A stretch of DNA of 64,000 bases. Source: a virus. The stretch is taken from the IMG/VR virus record IMGVR_UViG_3300025168_000080, positions 1 to 64,000 of that record. The stretch is one strand, 5' to 3'. Positions 28,072 through 36,749 of the stretch are shown here, piece by piece; position 1 is the first letter of the stretch; every line of letters starts with the position of its first letter. A program made the translations under genes and the position numbers. The notes beneath the pieces were generated by a model. It did not search any database. It saw only the letters and a program-made list of their open reading frames with translations, and was not told where the DNA came from.

Positions 28072-29190
28072 TTATTTATTTTTAATACTTCTAATTTTGA
28101 GTCCTCGTCCACTACTGTCGTTTTGTACTGCTCTAATTTGCAAACCATCTTTTGCATTCATTCTTGGAGCTTGTCTCACATCCATATTAATGTTTTTAGA
28201 TTTTCTACTAACATCATCTACGGTTTGAGATACTCCTAAATCATAAAAATGTTTTGCAAACTTATCAGGATTTAATGCAACTGAAATAGCTTTATGATAG
28301 GATTTAGCATCCTTTATTAAGCCATCATCACCTACAAATTTACCGACAAAATTACCAAAATCCTTTTGGACATTGTATAATTCATTTGCTTCTCCTGGTT
28401 TATAGGTAATATTATTATCCCCAACACTAAAATCAAAACCTTTGAAATCATTGTTAAAAACCTCTTGGCTTTTTTGGGAAAAATAATCTCGCCTTTTCTG
28501 GGAGATTTCTTTGGAAGATTTAGATTCCTCTATGTAACTCTTATAAGCATTAAGTTCTTTTTCTTGATTTTCAGATAACCCACCCCCACTTGACTCAAGA
28601 GGAATTTTATATTTATCTTTTTCTTCGTTAAAAAACTTTTTTGCTTTTGCAAGTTCTCGTTTTTTAGCTAACTTTTTCTTCTTAATATCTTTAGGTTCGT
28701 CTAAGTCTTCATCAAACCCAAACTTATCTTCTATGATATCTTGAATGTCTATTGCATCTAAACCTTCTTCTTGGTTTGCAATATAGTCAGCCAGTACAGC
28801 ATCTTCGTCCATAGTATCATAATCTCTTTGTAAATTATAGAAATCACTAATACCACGTCCAGTTTCTTGCTTGTACTTTAAATACATAGACACATCTTCA
28901 GGTAATGGTTCGTTTGCCTCTTTTTCCGCAAACAGTTCTTCAACTGAATTTATATCTTTGTTATATCTATCTTTAATATAAGAAAGAACGTGTTCGTCAT
29001 TTAACTCTGACGATGGAGTATTTTCTTCAGAGGTGTTATCCTCTTCTTTGTTAACTATAGTAGAATCAACTACATTAGTTTGGTTGTCTGCCTCTTGCAA
29101 CTGAGCCTCGTGTTCTTTTAAAAGTTGTTCTTCTATTTGAACTTTAGACTTTGTTTCGTTGCCTTCTACGGCTCTTACTTTTATTTCCAT
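28072..29190 (-). CDS. scaffold-like assembly protein
   Basis: A 372-residue, highly charged protein dominated by Glu, Asp and Lys, with long helical segments (KKKKLAKKRELAKAKKFF near residue 170), no cysteines seen, and a basic C-terminus (RGLKIRSIKNK) suited to bind capsid inner faces. It directly precedes the major capsid gene with a 26-base gap, the standard place for scaffolding proteins. The scaffold role is inferred from composition and position. A TAACTTTG box (29213-29220) lies 22 bases upstream. Confidence 0.7.
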   Translation of the reverse strand: MEIKVRAVEGNETKSKVQIEEQLLKEHEAQLQEADNQTNVVDSTIVNKEEDNTSEENTPSSELNDEHVLSYIKDRYNKDINSVEELFAEKEANEPLPEDVSMYLKYKQETGRGISDFYNLQRDYDTMDEDAVLADYIANQEEGLDAIDIQDIIEDKFGFDEDLDEPKDIKKKKLAKKRELAKAKKFFNEEKDKYKIPLESSGGGLSENQEKELNAYKSYIEESKSSKEISQKRRDYFSQKSQEVFNNDFKGFDFSVGDNNITYKPGEANELYNVQKDFGNFVGKFVGDDGLIKDAKSYHKAISVALNPDKFAKHFYDLGVSQTVDDVSRKSKNINMDVRQAPRMNAKDGLQIRAVQNDSSGRGLKIRSIKNK

Positions 29191-29212
29191 TAGATTAAAT
29201 TTTAATTTAGTA

Positions 29213-29220
29213 CAAAGTTA
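29213..29220 (-). promoter_or_regulatory. Bacteroidetes-type -7 box (TAACTTTG)
   Basis: Reverse-strand TAACTTTG matches TAnnTTTG, 22 bases before the scaffold-like start. It would drive scaffold and capsid, ended by the terminator at 26535-26567. Confidence 0.55.
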
Positions 29221-29240
29221 TACATTTATTTAGTTAATAT

Positions 29241-29780
29241 TTAAGCGTTATTTAAATAGTGTTTATATAAATCATTACCTAATTTAATACCTACATCAAT
29301 ATCAGATTGGTAATGAACATGAGCAACAAGTCTACTGTTACCAATATGTTTAGCTTCCTGCATAAACTCAGAAGTATATCTGGGGTATTTATCTGATAAA
29401 ACTTGTGCTATTAATTGCGATTGAGCTGCGTGTCCTGAAGGAAATGAAGGTGTTTTAGCACTCTCCATGTTATTGTATTTTATACTAATTCCTAAGTTTA
29501 AAGCTGCTTGATGTGGTCTTAGACGATTATGATAATCTTTAATTTTTTTTATTATTGATGCAGATTCTTTAATTAAAGAATAAACTAATTCACCTGGAAA
29601 CTCAACATTTCTTTTTTCTAAAATTCTTTCAAAGACACCATATATATTATCATATCGATTAGCATAATTATTATCTAACGGAACAGTATTAACTTTCATT
29701 ACCTCTTTAAGCTCTTTTATTGAACCAGGTGCTGAATATTTATAAGACTTGTATTTGTTTATAGAAAACTTATCAAACAT
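29241..29780 (-). CDS. PAP2-family phosphatase
   Basis: A 179-residue protein of the PAP2 (type 2 phosphatidic acid / class A acid phosphatase) superfamily. All three motifs are intact: KX6RP at residues 81-89, PSGH at 114-117 and SRX5HX3D at 149-160 (catalytic His156, general acid His117). No membrane segments or signal peptide are obvious, so it is a soluble version, unlike most lipid phosphatases. It lies between portal and scaffold genes. It may dephosphorylate a nucleotide, lipid or phosphorylated virion component; the substrate is unknown. Confidence 0.88.
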   Translation of the reverse strand: MFDKFSINKYKSYKYSAPGSIKELKEVMKVNTVPLDNNYANRYDNIYGVFERILEKRNVEFPGELVYSLIKESASIIKKIKDYHNRLRPHQAALNLGISIKYNNMESAKTPSFPSGHAAQSQLIAQVLSDKYPRYTSEFMQEAKHIGNSRLVAHVHYQSDIDVGIKLGNDLYKHYLNNA

Positions 29781-32215
29781 TATCTTGGATCAAATTCTGC
29801 CAAGTCAAAACCATCTAATGTGTCTTCGTTAGATTCAAAATTTATAGGAGGTAAATCTCTTTTTTTCTGTTGAATCATTTTAGATGTTTGCGTAGACTGT
29901 TGGCTAATTCTTTGAGACTTGCCATCTTCTTTTTCTTTTTCACGTGCATCTATTTGCGTTTGTTCCACACCTTTTAATTGCATATTAAAGTTAAATTCTT
30001 CTTGCATAAGAGCAAGTTTTAATTCTTTTTCTGCTGTAAGTTTAGCTACTTCATATTGATTTTTAGCTTGTTCAAGTTGCATTTTAGATTCTGTTTGCAT
30101 TTGAATTTTAGACATTTCTATTTGAGCTGTAGCTTGTTGTTGAGCCATAGCTTGTTGAGCTTGAGCTGCTTGTTGTTCTGCAATCTGTTGTTGCTCTAAC
30201 TCTTGTTTTTGTCTACGCTTAACTTTCAACAATTGGTTAGCCATTTTAAGATTATGTATTTCTCTTATATCTATAGCATCTTCTAAATTAATATCTTTTT
30301 GAGCTAAAGCCATTTGAATGTTTTGTTCAAGCATAGCTTTTTGTTCTTCATCTGGAGCTAATTCAAGAAAAATACCAAAATCATAAATATATAAATCTTT
30401 AATTTCATCTAAAATTCCAGTATTGTATTTTCCTATTTGCATAGCAAACTCATCTTTAAACTCTGCATACTTTAAAACATCAGCAGTTCTGATTGTTAAT
30501 GCTTCTGCTAACGTCCTTGTTATATATAAACTGGAATCTAAAATATGTCGTGTTGCTACGTTGGAATTTAAAGCTGCTAACTTTTGAACACCAACTAATG
30601 ATCTTGAATCTGGAGTTGAACCATCTCTGGCTTCATTTAAACCAGTTACAGTTCTAATCATATCTAAGTAATGATTATAGTTAGCTATAAGCATTTGTAG
30701 TTTAGAAGAACCACTATTTGAGGTTAATTGAGTAATAGGTACTTTAGCATTATTAAATTCACCATCACCTGTATAACTTCTACCTACAACACTACCCGTT
30801 TGAAAATATAAACGTAATGCATCTTCAGGATTATAAGCGTTACCAGTTCCTAAATCAACTTCATTCAATCCATCTGCATCTATAAACACACCATCTGGAA
30901 CTACACGAGAAACAACTTGTTGAATTTTTAAATGAGTTATTTGAATTAAATCTGCAAAAGGAATCATTCTTTTACATAAAGACTCCATCATACCCTTATA
31001 ACTTCTTGGTGCACATGCTACATAGTTTGGCATTGCAAATTGATTTGCTGACTTTGGTCTGACCATATTCTCCATCATCTTCCATTGCAAAACAATATTA
31101 GTCCCCATAACCATTACACCTTCATACCATACATCAATAGTTTTTTCTACTTTTTCAAATTTGCCTTCTTCCTGCATTTTTTGAGGAGGATTAAACTCAT
31201 CATCTTTTTGTACTGTTTTAAAAGTACCATCAGCCATTTGTTTCTTTTTGTATACAAAAGAATTTGTTGATTTGTAATTAAAGTATAATAATGTAGCAGT
31301 ATCTTTATAAAACATACTGTTTTCATAGTACTGAGCATTATTATAATAATTATACCACGACTGACTATATTTAGATATTTCTTCTAAATCTTCATTTGTT
31401 AAATCAGGATCAATTTTAATTAACTCCGTCATTGGAACAGTTTTAACTTCACCCCAATAAAAACAATCTTTAAAATATGGATCTTCTGTATAACTATACA
31501 CAACATTTACTGGATCAACATAATCTAATTTAACACCTTGTCCAAGTAGAAATTCATGTTTAGCAATACCAATACCTATAGTAGTAATATCATAGTCTAC
31601 TCTTTTTCTTATATCGTTATAATGATTTTCGTCAAACAAAGTATTTATAGCTACTTCACATGCTATTTCAACCGCTGGTTTATATTTTAAATTCATATAT
31701 AACTCCAGTTCTTCACTACTTCCAGGTAATTCTTCTTCAGGAGTATTAAATAAATCAATACCAAAATCTTGTGTCATTTGACTTAAAACTGGCTTGGCAA
31801 CCATATCAGCTTCAATCATATCTTGAAACTCATTTCTTTTTTCTGCTGACAAAACGTCTTGAGCATAGGCATTAACTTTAAACATCCTATCGGACATACC
31901 GTTAACCACAATATCAATAAACTTTGGAATTATAGGAACAGGAGTCCAATCTAAATTTAAATAACTTAAATCACCATCAATTGCTAATTCGTTTTTATAT
32001 TTAGCTATTGATTGTTCTCCACGTGCATATAGCCGTAGTTTATGGAACTCTGCCCATTGGCTATAGAACCGACAAGAATTGCCGTCTCTTCTAAACCATT
32101 CATACTGTATTGCTTGTCCTACTTGTAAACCATATTCATTTGTTTTCTTTTGAGAATCAGAAACAAATTGATCTGGAAATGCAGCAGCCTTTATATCTAT
32201 TTTTACTTTTTTCAT
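29780..32215 (-). CDS. portal protein (crAss-like)
   Basis: An 811-residue portal protein. The block YLNLDWTPVPIIPKFIDIVV (residues 83-102) then NGMSDR, a long segment with DPVNVVYSYTEDPYFKDC, and a Gln-rich helical tail (residues 665-760, repeats of QQQ, AQQAMAQQQATAQ) are typical of crAss-like portals; the Gln/Ala tail would form the barrel. It forms the dodecameric ring through which DNA enters the head. Its start overlaps the terminase stop by 4 bases, which couples the two, and a TAACTTTG-like box is embedded in the terminase 3' end. Confidence 0.87.
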   Translation of the reverse strand: MKKVKIDIKAAAFPDQFVSDSQKKTNEYGLQVGQAIQYEWFRRDGNSCRFYSQWAEFHKLRLYARGEQSIAKYKNELAIDGDLSYLNLDWTPVPIIPKFIDIVVNGMSDRMFKVNAYAQDVLSAEKRNEFQDMIEADMVAKPVLSQMTQDFGIDLFNTPEEELPGSSEELELYMNLKYKPAVEIACEVAINTLFDENHYNDIRKRVDYDITTIGIGIAKHEFLLGQGVKLDYVDPVNVVYSYTEDPYFKDCFYWGEVKTVPMTELIKIDPDLTNEDLEEISKYSQSWYNYYNNAQYYENSMFYKDTATLLYFNYKSTNSFVYKKKQMADGTFKTVQKDDEFNPPQKMQEEGKFEKVEKTIDVWYEGVMVMGTNIVLQWKMMENMVRPKSANQFAMPNYVACAPRSYKGMMESLCKRMIPFADLIQITHLKIQQVVSRVVPDGVFIDADGLNEVDLGTGNAYNPEDALRLYFQTGSVVGRSYTGDGEFNNAKVPITQLTSNSGSSKLQMLIANYNHYLDMIRTVTGLNEARDGSTPDSRSLVGVQKLAALNSNVATRHILDSSLYITRTLAEALTIRTADVLKYAEFKDEFAMQIGKYNTGILDEIKDLYIYDFGIFLELAPDEEQKAMLEQNIQMALAQKDINLEDAIDIREIHNLKMANQLLKVKRRQKQELEQQQIAEQQAAQAQQAMAQQQATAQIEMSKIQMQTESKMQLEQAKNQYEVAKLTAEKELKLALMQEEFNFNMQLKGVEQTQIDAREKEKEDGKSQRISQQSTQTSKMIQQKKRDLPPINFESNEDTLDGFDLAEFDPR

Positions 32216-34491
32216 TTATTAAGTAATTGACTTACTGAACTGTTGTTATTGTACCTTGCAAAGTTAATGCTAATTTTCGACTTTTCTTTTGTCGGTGTAT
32301 AGAGGTGTTTTTGATTAGCCATAATTGCTAAACCAGAACTAATAGAGGCATCATATTTAGTTCTGTTGTTAATATCAAATTTTGCCCAATCCTCTAAAGT
32401 TCTTTGAAAGTGCATTGAACCAACATCATCTCTTTCTCTAAAAATCCCTTCCATATCAAACCCAACATGTTTTTCTATATATGATTCTATAGCTGATGCA
32501 TGTGCTTGTTTAACATCTTGAGATGTATTAGGAATACCACCTAATTCTTTTTCAGTTTTAGATAGTTTATTAAATACTTTATCTGGTCTATTTAAAGAAA
32601 ACCCACGATACCCTCTATTTTTTAAATGATACAATAATCTTGGTTTATTATTTTCAACTAATATTGGCATTCCATAAAAAACACATGCCATTAATACTTC
32701 TTCAAAAAATATCTCAGCGGTTTGAGGTCTGGCAATATATTCTAAAATAAATTGGTTACTTGGCCATTCATCCATATTAAATTTTGTCATTCCGTGTAAA
32801 GAACCATTTGAACCTTTCCCTACAACAACACCAGATATATCATAAGAATCACATCCAAAACAACCAACATGTTCATTGCCAGGGTATTTCCTTCCGTTTC
32901 TGGTTATTACATTATTTTGATAATTCTTTGTTGGTAAGAAAGATACGAAAAATCTTCCTCTTTTATCTGGAGTCCATATTACCTTACTATCTTTTATTCC
33001 ATTAGCCCAACTAAAACGACCTTGAACTACATGTCGTTTCATTAACAATGATTCGTTGTAGTCTATTTGTTGATATATTTTAGTTAAATTAAATAATGAT
33101 TGTTTGCTTTCATCACGAAATGCGTGAGATTCACTTCTTGGAAATTGACGATAAAATTCATTTAAAGCATCTGGATCTTGAGTTAAAGATTCAACTTCAT
33201 TTTCCCAATAATTTATTGCTCCTTGAAATATTTTTTCGCCATCTATACCTTTAGTATATGTTAATGGATTATAAAATACAGGCATACCATATCTATCGAT
33301 AAATCCTTCCATATTCCATTCCATAGGAATAAATAAATTATATAGTCCACTTTTTGTTTGACCATTTTGATTTCGTTCTTGAGGATTTGAATCGTTATAT
33401 AACTTTTTAAAATTAGAACCACCTTTATCTAATGCATTTGATGTAGAACCCATCATGCATTTGCCTATAATCTTGCTACCTAAACGAAGACATGTTTTTG
33501 TAACTCGCCAGTTATTTAATATATTATCTGGTTTTTCCCACTTACCACTTTCATCGTGCAATAGTAATTGTAGTTTTTCACCATCATAAGAGTTATCTCC
33601 AGTATTTTTCCAGTCAATTGTAGTATCTAAACCTTCAAGTTCTGTGTCCTCTATTAAATACATATTTTTTTTAGTAATCTTAGATGCTGGAACTCTATAT
33701 GCTAATTCAGTTTTAGGTTTATCCATACCATCTTGTATGGGTTTAAAAAAGAAAGGATAGTTGTTAGAGATAGGAACTACTTTATCAGTAAACATTTTTT
33801 TTGCATCAGAACCAGATTTAGATAAAATTCCAACACGAGAATCTTTAGATATTGTAGCGGTATTAACACCTTCACAAGAACCCATAAATGAAAACCCAGA
33901 ACGTCTTATTTTTAGATAACACATTCCAAAACTTCTTTTATCTACTTTAGATGCTTCCCAATAAATATAAAAAATTCTATTTGCTTCTCTAAAATCTGGA
34001 TGACCAACATCTATTTTAGTCCATTGCAAATACATATAATGAGTCCCTGTAATGTAAGTAGGTTGTCCGTTATTTAAAAACCAATATCCTTGTTCTCTTT
34101 TATCAAATTCAGTTTCAATATATTCTACCCATTTTGATTTAAAATTAGGAGTAGTATTATGCCATTGAAATATGCTTTGAATTTTACTTAACTCTTTTGG
34201 AATATCAGATGCTGACCAAAATTGATCATCTTTTTTTTTAGTAGATTTTAATATAGGAGTTTTAGGTAAGGCTATTTTAAGACCATTTATTTCATAAATA
34301 TCTCCAATGGTTCCATTTTGTGAAATAACAACTATGTCGTATTTTTCATTATATCCAGGTTTCCAAGTGTAAGCTTTATTTTTAGTAGCAATTACATTTT
34401 GTGGAATAAAGTTTTTTAATACTACATATAGTTTATCTTGATCTTGATTCTGCAAACCCTTTTGGAGTTTTTGATTTTGTATCTGTGCCAT
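32212..34491 (-). CDS. terminase large subunit (crAss-like)
   Basis: A 759-residue packaging motor and nuclease. The block GYWFLNNGQPTYITGTHYMY (residues 135-154) is a crAss-like TerL hallmark. RRSGFSF at 196-202 stands where the terminase Walker A (RRxGKS/T) lies, with Phe at the usual Lys position. LLLHDES (about 307-313) reads as Walker B, and FGCDSYDISG (about 544-553) as the first acidic motif of the RNase H-like nuclease. It overlaps the small-terminase candidate by 59 bases upstream and the portal by 4 bases downstream. Whether the altered Walker A is normal for this clade cannot be settled here. Confidence 0.87.
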   Translation of the reverse strand: MAQIQNQKLQKGLQNQDQDKLYVVLKNFIPQNVIATKNKAYTWKPGYNEKYDIVVISQNGTIGDIYEINGLKIALPKTPILKSTKKKDDQFWSASDIPKELSKIQSIFQWHNTTPNFKSKWVEYIETEFDKREQGYWFLNNGQPTYITGTHYMYLQWTKIDVGHPDFREANRIFYIYWEASKVDKRSFGMCYLKIRRSGFSFMGSCEGVNTATISKDSRVGILSKSGSDAKKMFTDKVVPISNNYPFFFKPIQDGMDKPKTELAYRVPASKITKKNMYLIEDTELEGLDTTIDWKNTGDNSYDGEKLQLLLHDESGKWEKPDNILNNWRVTKTCLRLGSKIIGKCMMGSTSNALDKGGSNFKKLYNDSNPQERNQNGQTKSGLYNLFIPMEWNMEGFIDRYGMPVFYNPLTYTKGIDGEKIFQGAINYWENEVESLTQDPDALNEFYRQFPRSESHAFRDESKQSLFNLTKIYQQIDYNESLLMKRHVVQGRFSWANGIKDSKVIWTPDKRGRFFVSFLPTKNYQNNVITRNGRKYPGNEHVGCFGCDSYDISGVVVGKGSNGSLHGMTKFNMDEWPSNQFILEYIARPQTAEIFFEEVLMACVFYGMPILVENNKPRLLYHLKNRGYRGFSLNRPDKVFNKLSKTEKELGGIPNTSQDVKQAHASAIESYIEKHVGFDMEGIFRERDDVGSMHFQRTLEDWAKFDINNRTKYDASISSGLAIMANQKHLYTPTKEKSKISINFARYNNNSSVSQLLNK

Positions 34492-34705
34492 CTAATTCGG
34501 ATTTTTCGTCTTCTATTCGTTTTAGTATTTCAAAAGCATCAAAAATTGCTAATTTTTTTGTTGCAGCAGCATTTTTTAATCTATCAGCAGCTAACTCATC
34601 TTCTGGATCAGGCTTTATTATTTCTTCTTTAGCAACTTTAATAAGTTGACGTACGGCATTTTCTCCAGCTTTAATAATTTCTAATTTAATTTCTTTAATA
34701 TCCAT
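34433..34705 (-). CDS. small terminase candidate
   Basis: A 90-residue helical protein, Lys/Glu/Ala-rich, with two predicted long helices (residues 3-30 and 37-68) and a polar tail. It directly precedes and overlaps TerL by 59 bases, the usual place of the DNA-recognition subunit TerS. There is no HTH motif that I can recognise, so the assignment is positional. It could also be another small packaging-region protein. Confidence 0.5.
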   Translation of the reverse strand: MDIKEIKLEIIKAGENAVRQLIKVAKEEIIKPDPEDELAADRLKNAAATKKLAIFDAFEILKRIEDEKSELDGTDTKSKTPKGFAESRSR

Positions 34706-34706
34706 T

Positions 34707-35270
34707 TTATAAAACCATTGTTATGTTGTTAGTATACATTCTATAAACTATCTCATCTTCTATATTAAATTCATATTCTGAATCTGGTTGAAATGAAACT
34801 TCATCACCTACAGATAATCCTAACTTTTCAAGTTCTTTGTTTATGTATTTTATTTCACCCATCAAAGGCTCAACACTTCCAGATTTTTTTAAAAATGAAT
34901 CTTTTTTACATATTGGTTTTACAAAACAATATTTACTATATCCTCTCCAATCGCCATCTCTTTTATAAAGATAAAATTGATCTGGATCAACTAAAAATAA
35001 ATTTCCCATAAGAAAACTTTTACCACTTTTTCTTCTACCTTTCATATCGTTATAAAATTTAAAAACGTTATGATGAACAAGAAGTGTGTCTCCTTTTTTT
35101 ACTTCACCTTTATAACCCAAAGGAGTTTCTACAACAGTTGCAAAACGATTAGATGCTTTATGGTTTTCTTCAGAAGTGCTAATAATAAAGTCTATGCCAC
35201 CAATTTCTTTAGTATTTACATACCTTTTATTATCAATTGGAGTGACTAAAAATGAGTGTGGGGATTTCAT
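34707..35270 (-). CDS. GroES-like barrel protein in packaging cassette
   Basis: A 187-residue beta-rich protein. The sequence reads like a co-chaperonin barrel: a first strand with TPIDNKRYVN and KEIGGIDFI, then ATVVETPLG and KKGDTLLVHH (the G(D/E)xV turn of GroES), an insertion of about 50 residues, and the C-terminal GLSVGDEVSFQPDSEYEF followed by the last strand RMYTNNITMVL. GroES proteins are about 95 residues, so this is a longer version. It ends 2 bases before the small-terminase candidate. The relationship to GroES is inferred by eye; a separate clear GroES is at 51625-51882. Confidence 0.55.
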   Translation of the reverse strand: MKSPHSFLVTPIDNKRYVNTKEIGGIDFIISTSEENHKASNRFATVVETPLGYKGEVKKGDTLLVHHNVFKFYNDMKGRRKSGKSFLMGNLFLVDPDQFYLYKRDGDWRGYSKYCFVKPICKKDSFLKKSGSVEPLMGEIKYINKELEKLGLSVGDEVSFQPDSEYEFNIEDEIVYRMYTNNITMVL

Positions 35271-35488
35271 TAAAAATTTATATTATATTCAAGTGATATT
35301 GGCATTGTGGTTTTAAATTCTTTCCACAATAAAACCTCTTCGCTTTTTATAATCCAAATTTTATATGATGTGTTTTCTTGTTGTATTAAATGAATCTTAT
35401 AAGTGCCGCCTAAAACATCTTGCCCTACAATGTAATGCATTGCTCCAGACTTATAGTCTGCACCTATAGAAATTTTTCTTATGTCCAT
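35270..35488 (-). CDS. small conserved phage protein, 72 residues
   Basis: Not assigned. A small alpha/beta protein opening with DIRKISIGADYKSGAMHYIV (residues 2-21), a string I recall from small genes near packaging modules of crAss-like phages, though no function is known to me. It sits between the structural protein at 35493 and the GroES-like gene, abutting both. Confidence 0.6.
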   Translation of the reverse strand: MDIRKISIGADYKSGAMHYIVGQDVLGGTYKIHLIQQENTSYKIWIIKSEEVLLWKEFKTTMPISLEYNINF

Positions 35489-35492
35489 TTAA

Positions 35493-36020
35493 TTAAAATG
35501 ATGTTCCTACTGTAAGAACTCTGTAAAATACATTAAAATATAATACACCTGTTCCTTGCGTAGGATTAGAAACAGCAGTTAAAGTTAACGCAGTATTTTG
35601 AGCTATAACTTCATTCGACTGAGGTACTTCAGGTTTAAAAACTATATCTGTAGCTGAGTTAACACTTGAGTTTGATACTGAAGCAATAGATTCAGTACCT
35701 ATTGTTACTGGTAGTGCAGGAGTAAAATTATAAACTACTGAACCAGTATCTAAATAAACCATTATACTTATTACATCAATAACTTTCCCTACACCTGGTG
35801 CTGGAATTAAAATTGCTGGAGTACTTCCTAAAGCAAGTAAAGAGGCGCTATTAAGAGTAACATGTGCTACCAACGTATCTATTCCAAATAAATTTTGAAC
35901 ATCTCCTAAAGTGCATGTTTTTGTTATTAAATTATCTGACTTGTCAGTTAATATTAAATAATCTGATGATACAGGAGTTCCTATATTTGGATACGCAGAT
36001 GTGTTACTTATTCTCGCCAT
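35493..36020 (-). CDS. virion-associated protein with N-terminal adaptor domain, 175 residues
   Basis: Residues 1-50 (start MARIS, then DYLILTDKSDNLITKTCTLG and DVQNLFG) match in pattern the N-terminus of the 247-residue protein at 45985-46728 (MARIS, then DDKWIGSDSQNNFQTKNFTAGDV), so both probably share an attachment domain. The rest is beta-rich. This arrangement is usual for virion surface or fibre proteins that hook on through the common N-terminus. It overlaps the coiled-coil gene by 17 bases. Confidence 0.6.
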   Translation of the reverse strand: MARISNTSAYPNIGTPVSSDYLILTDKSDNLITKTCTLGDVQNLFGIDTLVAHVTLNSASLLALGSTPAILIPAPGVGKVIDVISIMVYLDTGSVVYNFTPALPVTIGTESIASVSNSSVNSATDIVFKPEVPQSNEVIAQNTALTLTAVSNPTQGTGVLYFNVFYRVLTVGTSF

Positions 36021-36282
36021 CTTTTTCTTCTTTTTCTGGGTGTGTTACCTTGCCTGTAGCTAAATCTATAACAGCATTATCACCGTACTCTTCAATTAGT
36101 TTTTTCTCTAAATCTGCAAACTCAACTTGTATAACTTCTAAATCTTTTAAAGATTTATTTTTGTTAATTTCTGCATCAGCTATTTGAACTTTAGTAGCTA
36201 AAAATTTTCCATTTAACTCCTTAACTTGTTTTAACTGATCTTCTGTTAATTTTTTTTCGCTAATAATTTTTGCGTCTTCCAT
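36004..36282 (-). CDS. short coiled-coil protein
   Basis: Ninety-two residues, Lys/Glu-rich, reading as one long helix (heptads through residues 10-60: KKLTEDQLKQVKELNGKFL). No catalytic motif. Unassigned. It overlaps the downstream virion-associated gene by 17 bases in another frame. A role in assembly or as a fibre-associated chaperone would fit but is unproven. Confidence 0.6.
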   Translation of the reverse strand: MEDAKIISEKKLTEDQLKQVKELNGKFLATKVQIADAEINKNKSLKDLEVIQVEFADLEKKLIEEYGDNAVIDLATGKVTHPEKEEKDGENK

Positions 36283-36319
36283 TTTATTATATTTAATTTA
36301 TTAATATTTAAACAAATAT

Positions 36320-36342
36320 ACAAAAAAGATTTTATAATCTTT
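36320..36342 (-). terminator. weak A/T terminator-like hairpin
   Basis: AAAGATT / AATCTTT, 7-base stem with a 4-base loop, then extra T on the minus strand. It lies 5 bases past the stop of the 119-residue gene. A/T-only stem, so weak. Confidence 0.4.
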
Positions 36343-36346
36343 AATG

Positions 36347-36706
36347 TTATTCCTCTATTGGAGGAGCTGGATTTTGCCAAGTGAAATATAAATCCTCATT
36401 TACTGGTGTAATTTGAGATTGTATGTTTGCAGCTATAGACGATTGCATTGCTGGAACATCTAAAGAACCTTCTAACCACCCAATAACTACAGCTTCAAAA
36501 GCTTCAGTATCTTCGTAAGGTACAAAAGGATCACCAGCTACATACGTGTAACTTTGCGTTCCAATATTAGTGTTAGAGTAAATAATTCCCCCAGATTCTT
36601 CAGAACCTGTGTATCTGTAATGTACTGTGTAGATTACATTGTCTTGCCCATCTGCTTGAATGTGAGCGTTCATTTGTGGGATGTCCCATTTGTAAATAAC
36701 TGCCAT
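36347..36706 (-). CDS. DUF7936-like phage protein, 119 residues
   Basis: Reads as the small conserved virion-region protein of cyanophages and other marine phages: an N-terminal IYKWDIPQMNAHIQADGQDN, a paired-strand VIYTVHYRYTGS, the block GDPFVPYEDTEAF followed by VIGWLEG, and a C-terminal Gln/Pro-rich end. The family has no known function. A near-match -7 box (TAACTTTA, 36719-36726) and a weak downstream hairpin frame it as a short unit. Confidence 0.65.
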   Translation of the reverse strand: MAVIYKWDIPQMNAHIQADGQDNVIYTVHYRYTGSEESGGIIYSNTNIGTQSYTYVAGDPFVPYEDTEAFEAVVIGWLEGSLDVPAMQSSIAANIQSQITPVNEDLYFTWQNPAPPIEE

Positions 36707-36749
36707 TTGTTTTTTTTTGTAAAGTTAGTATTTATTTATTTAATTATTT

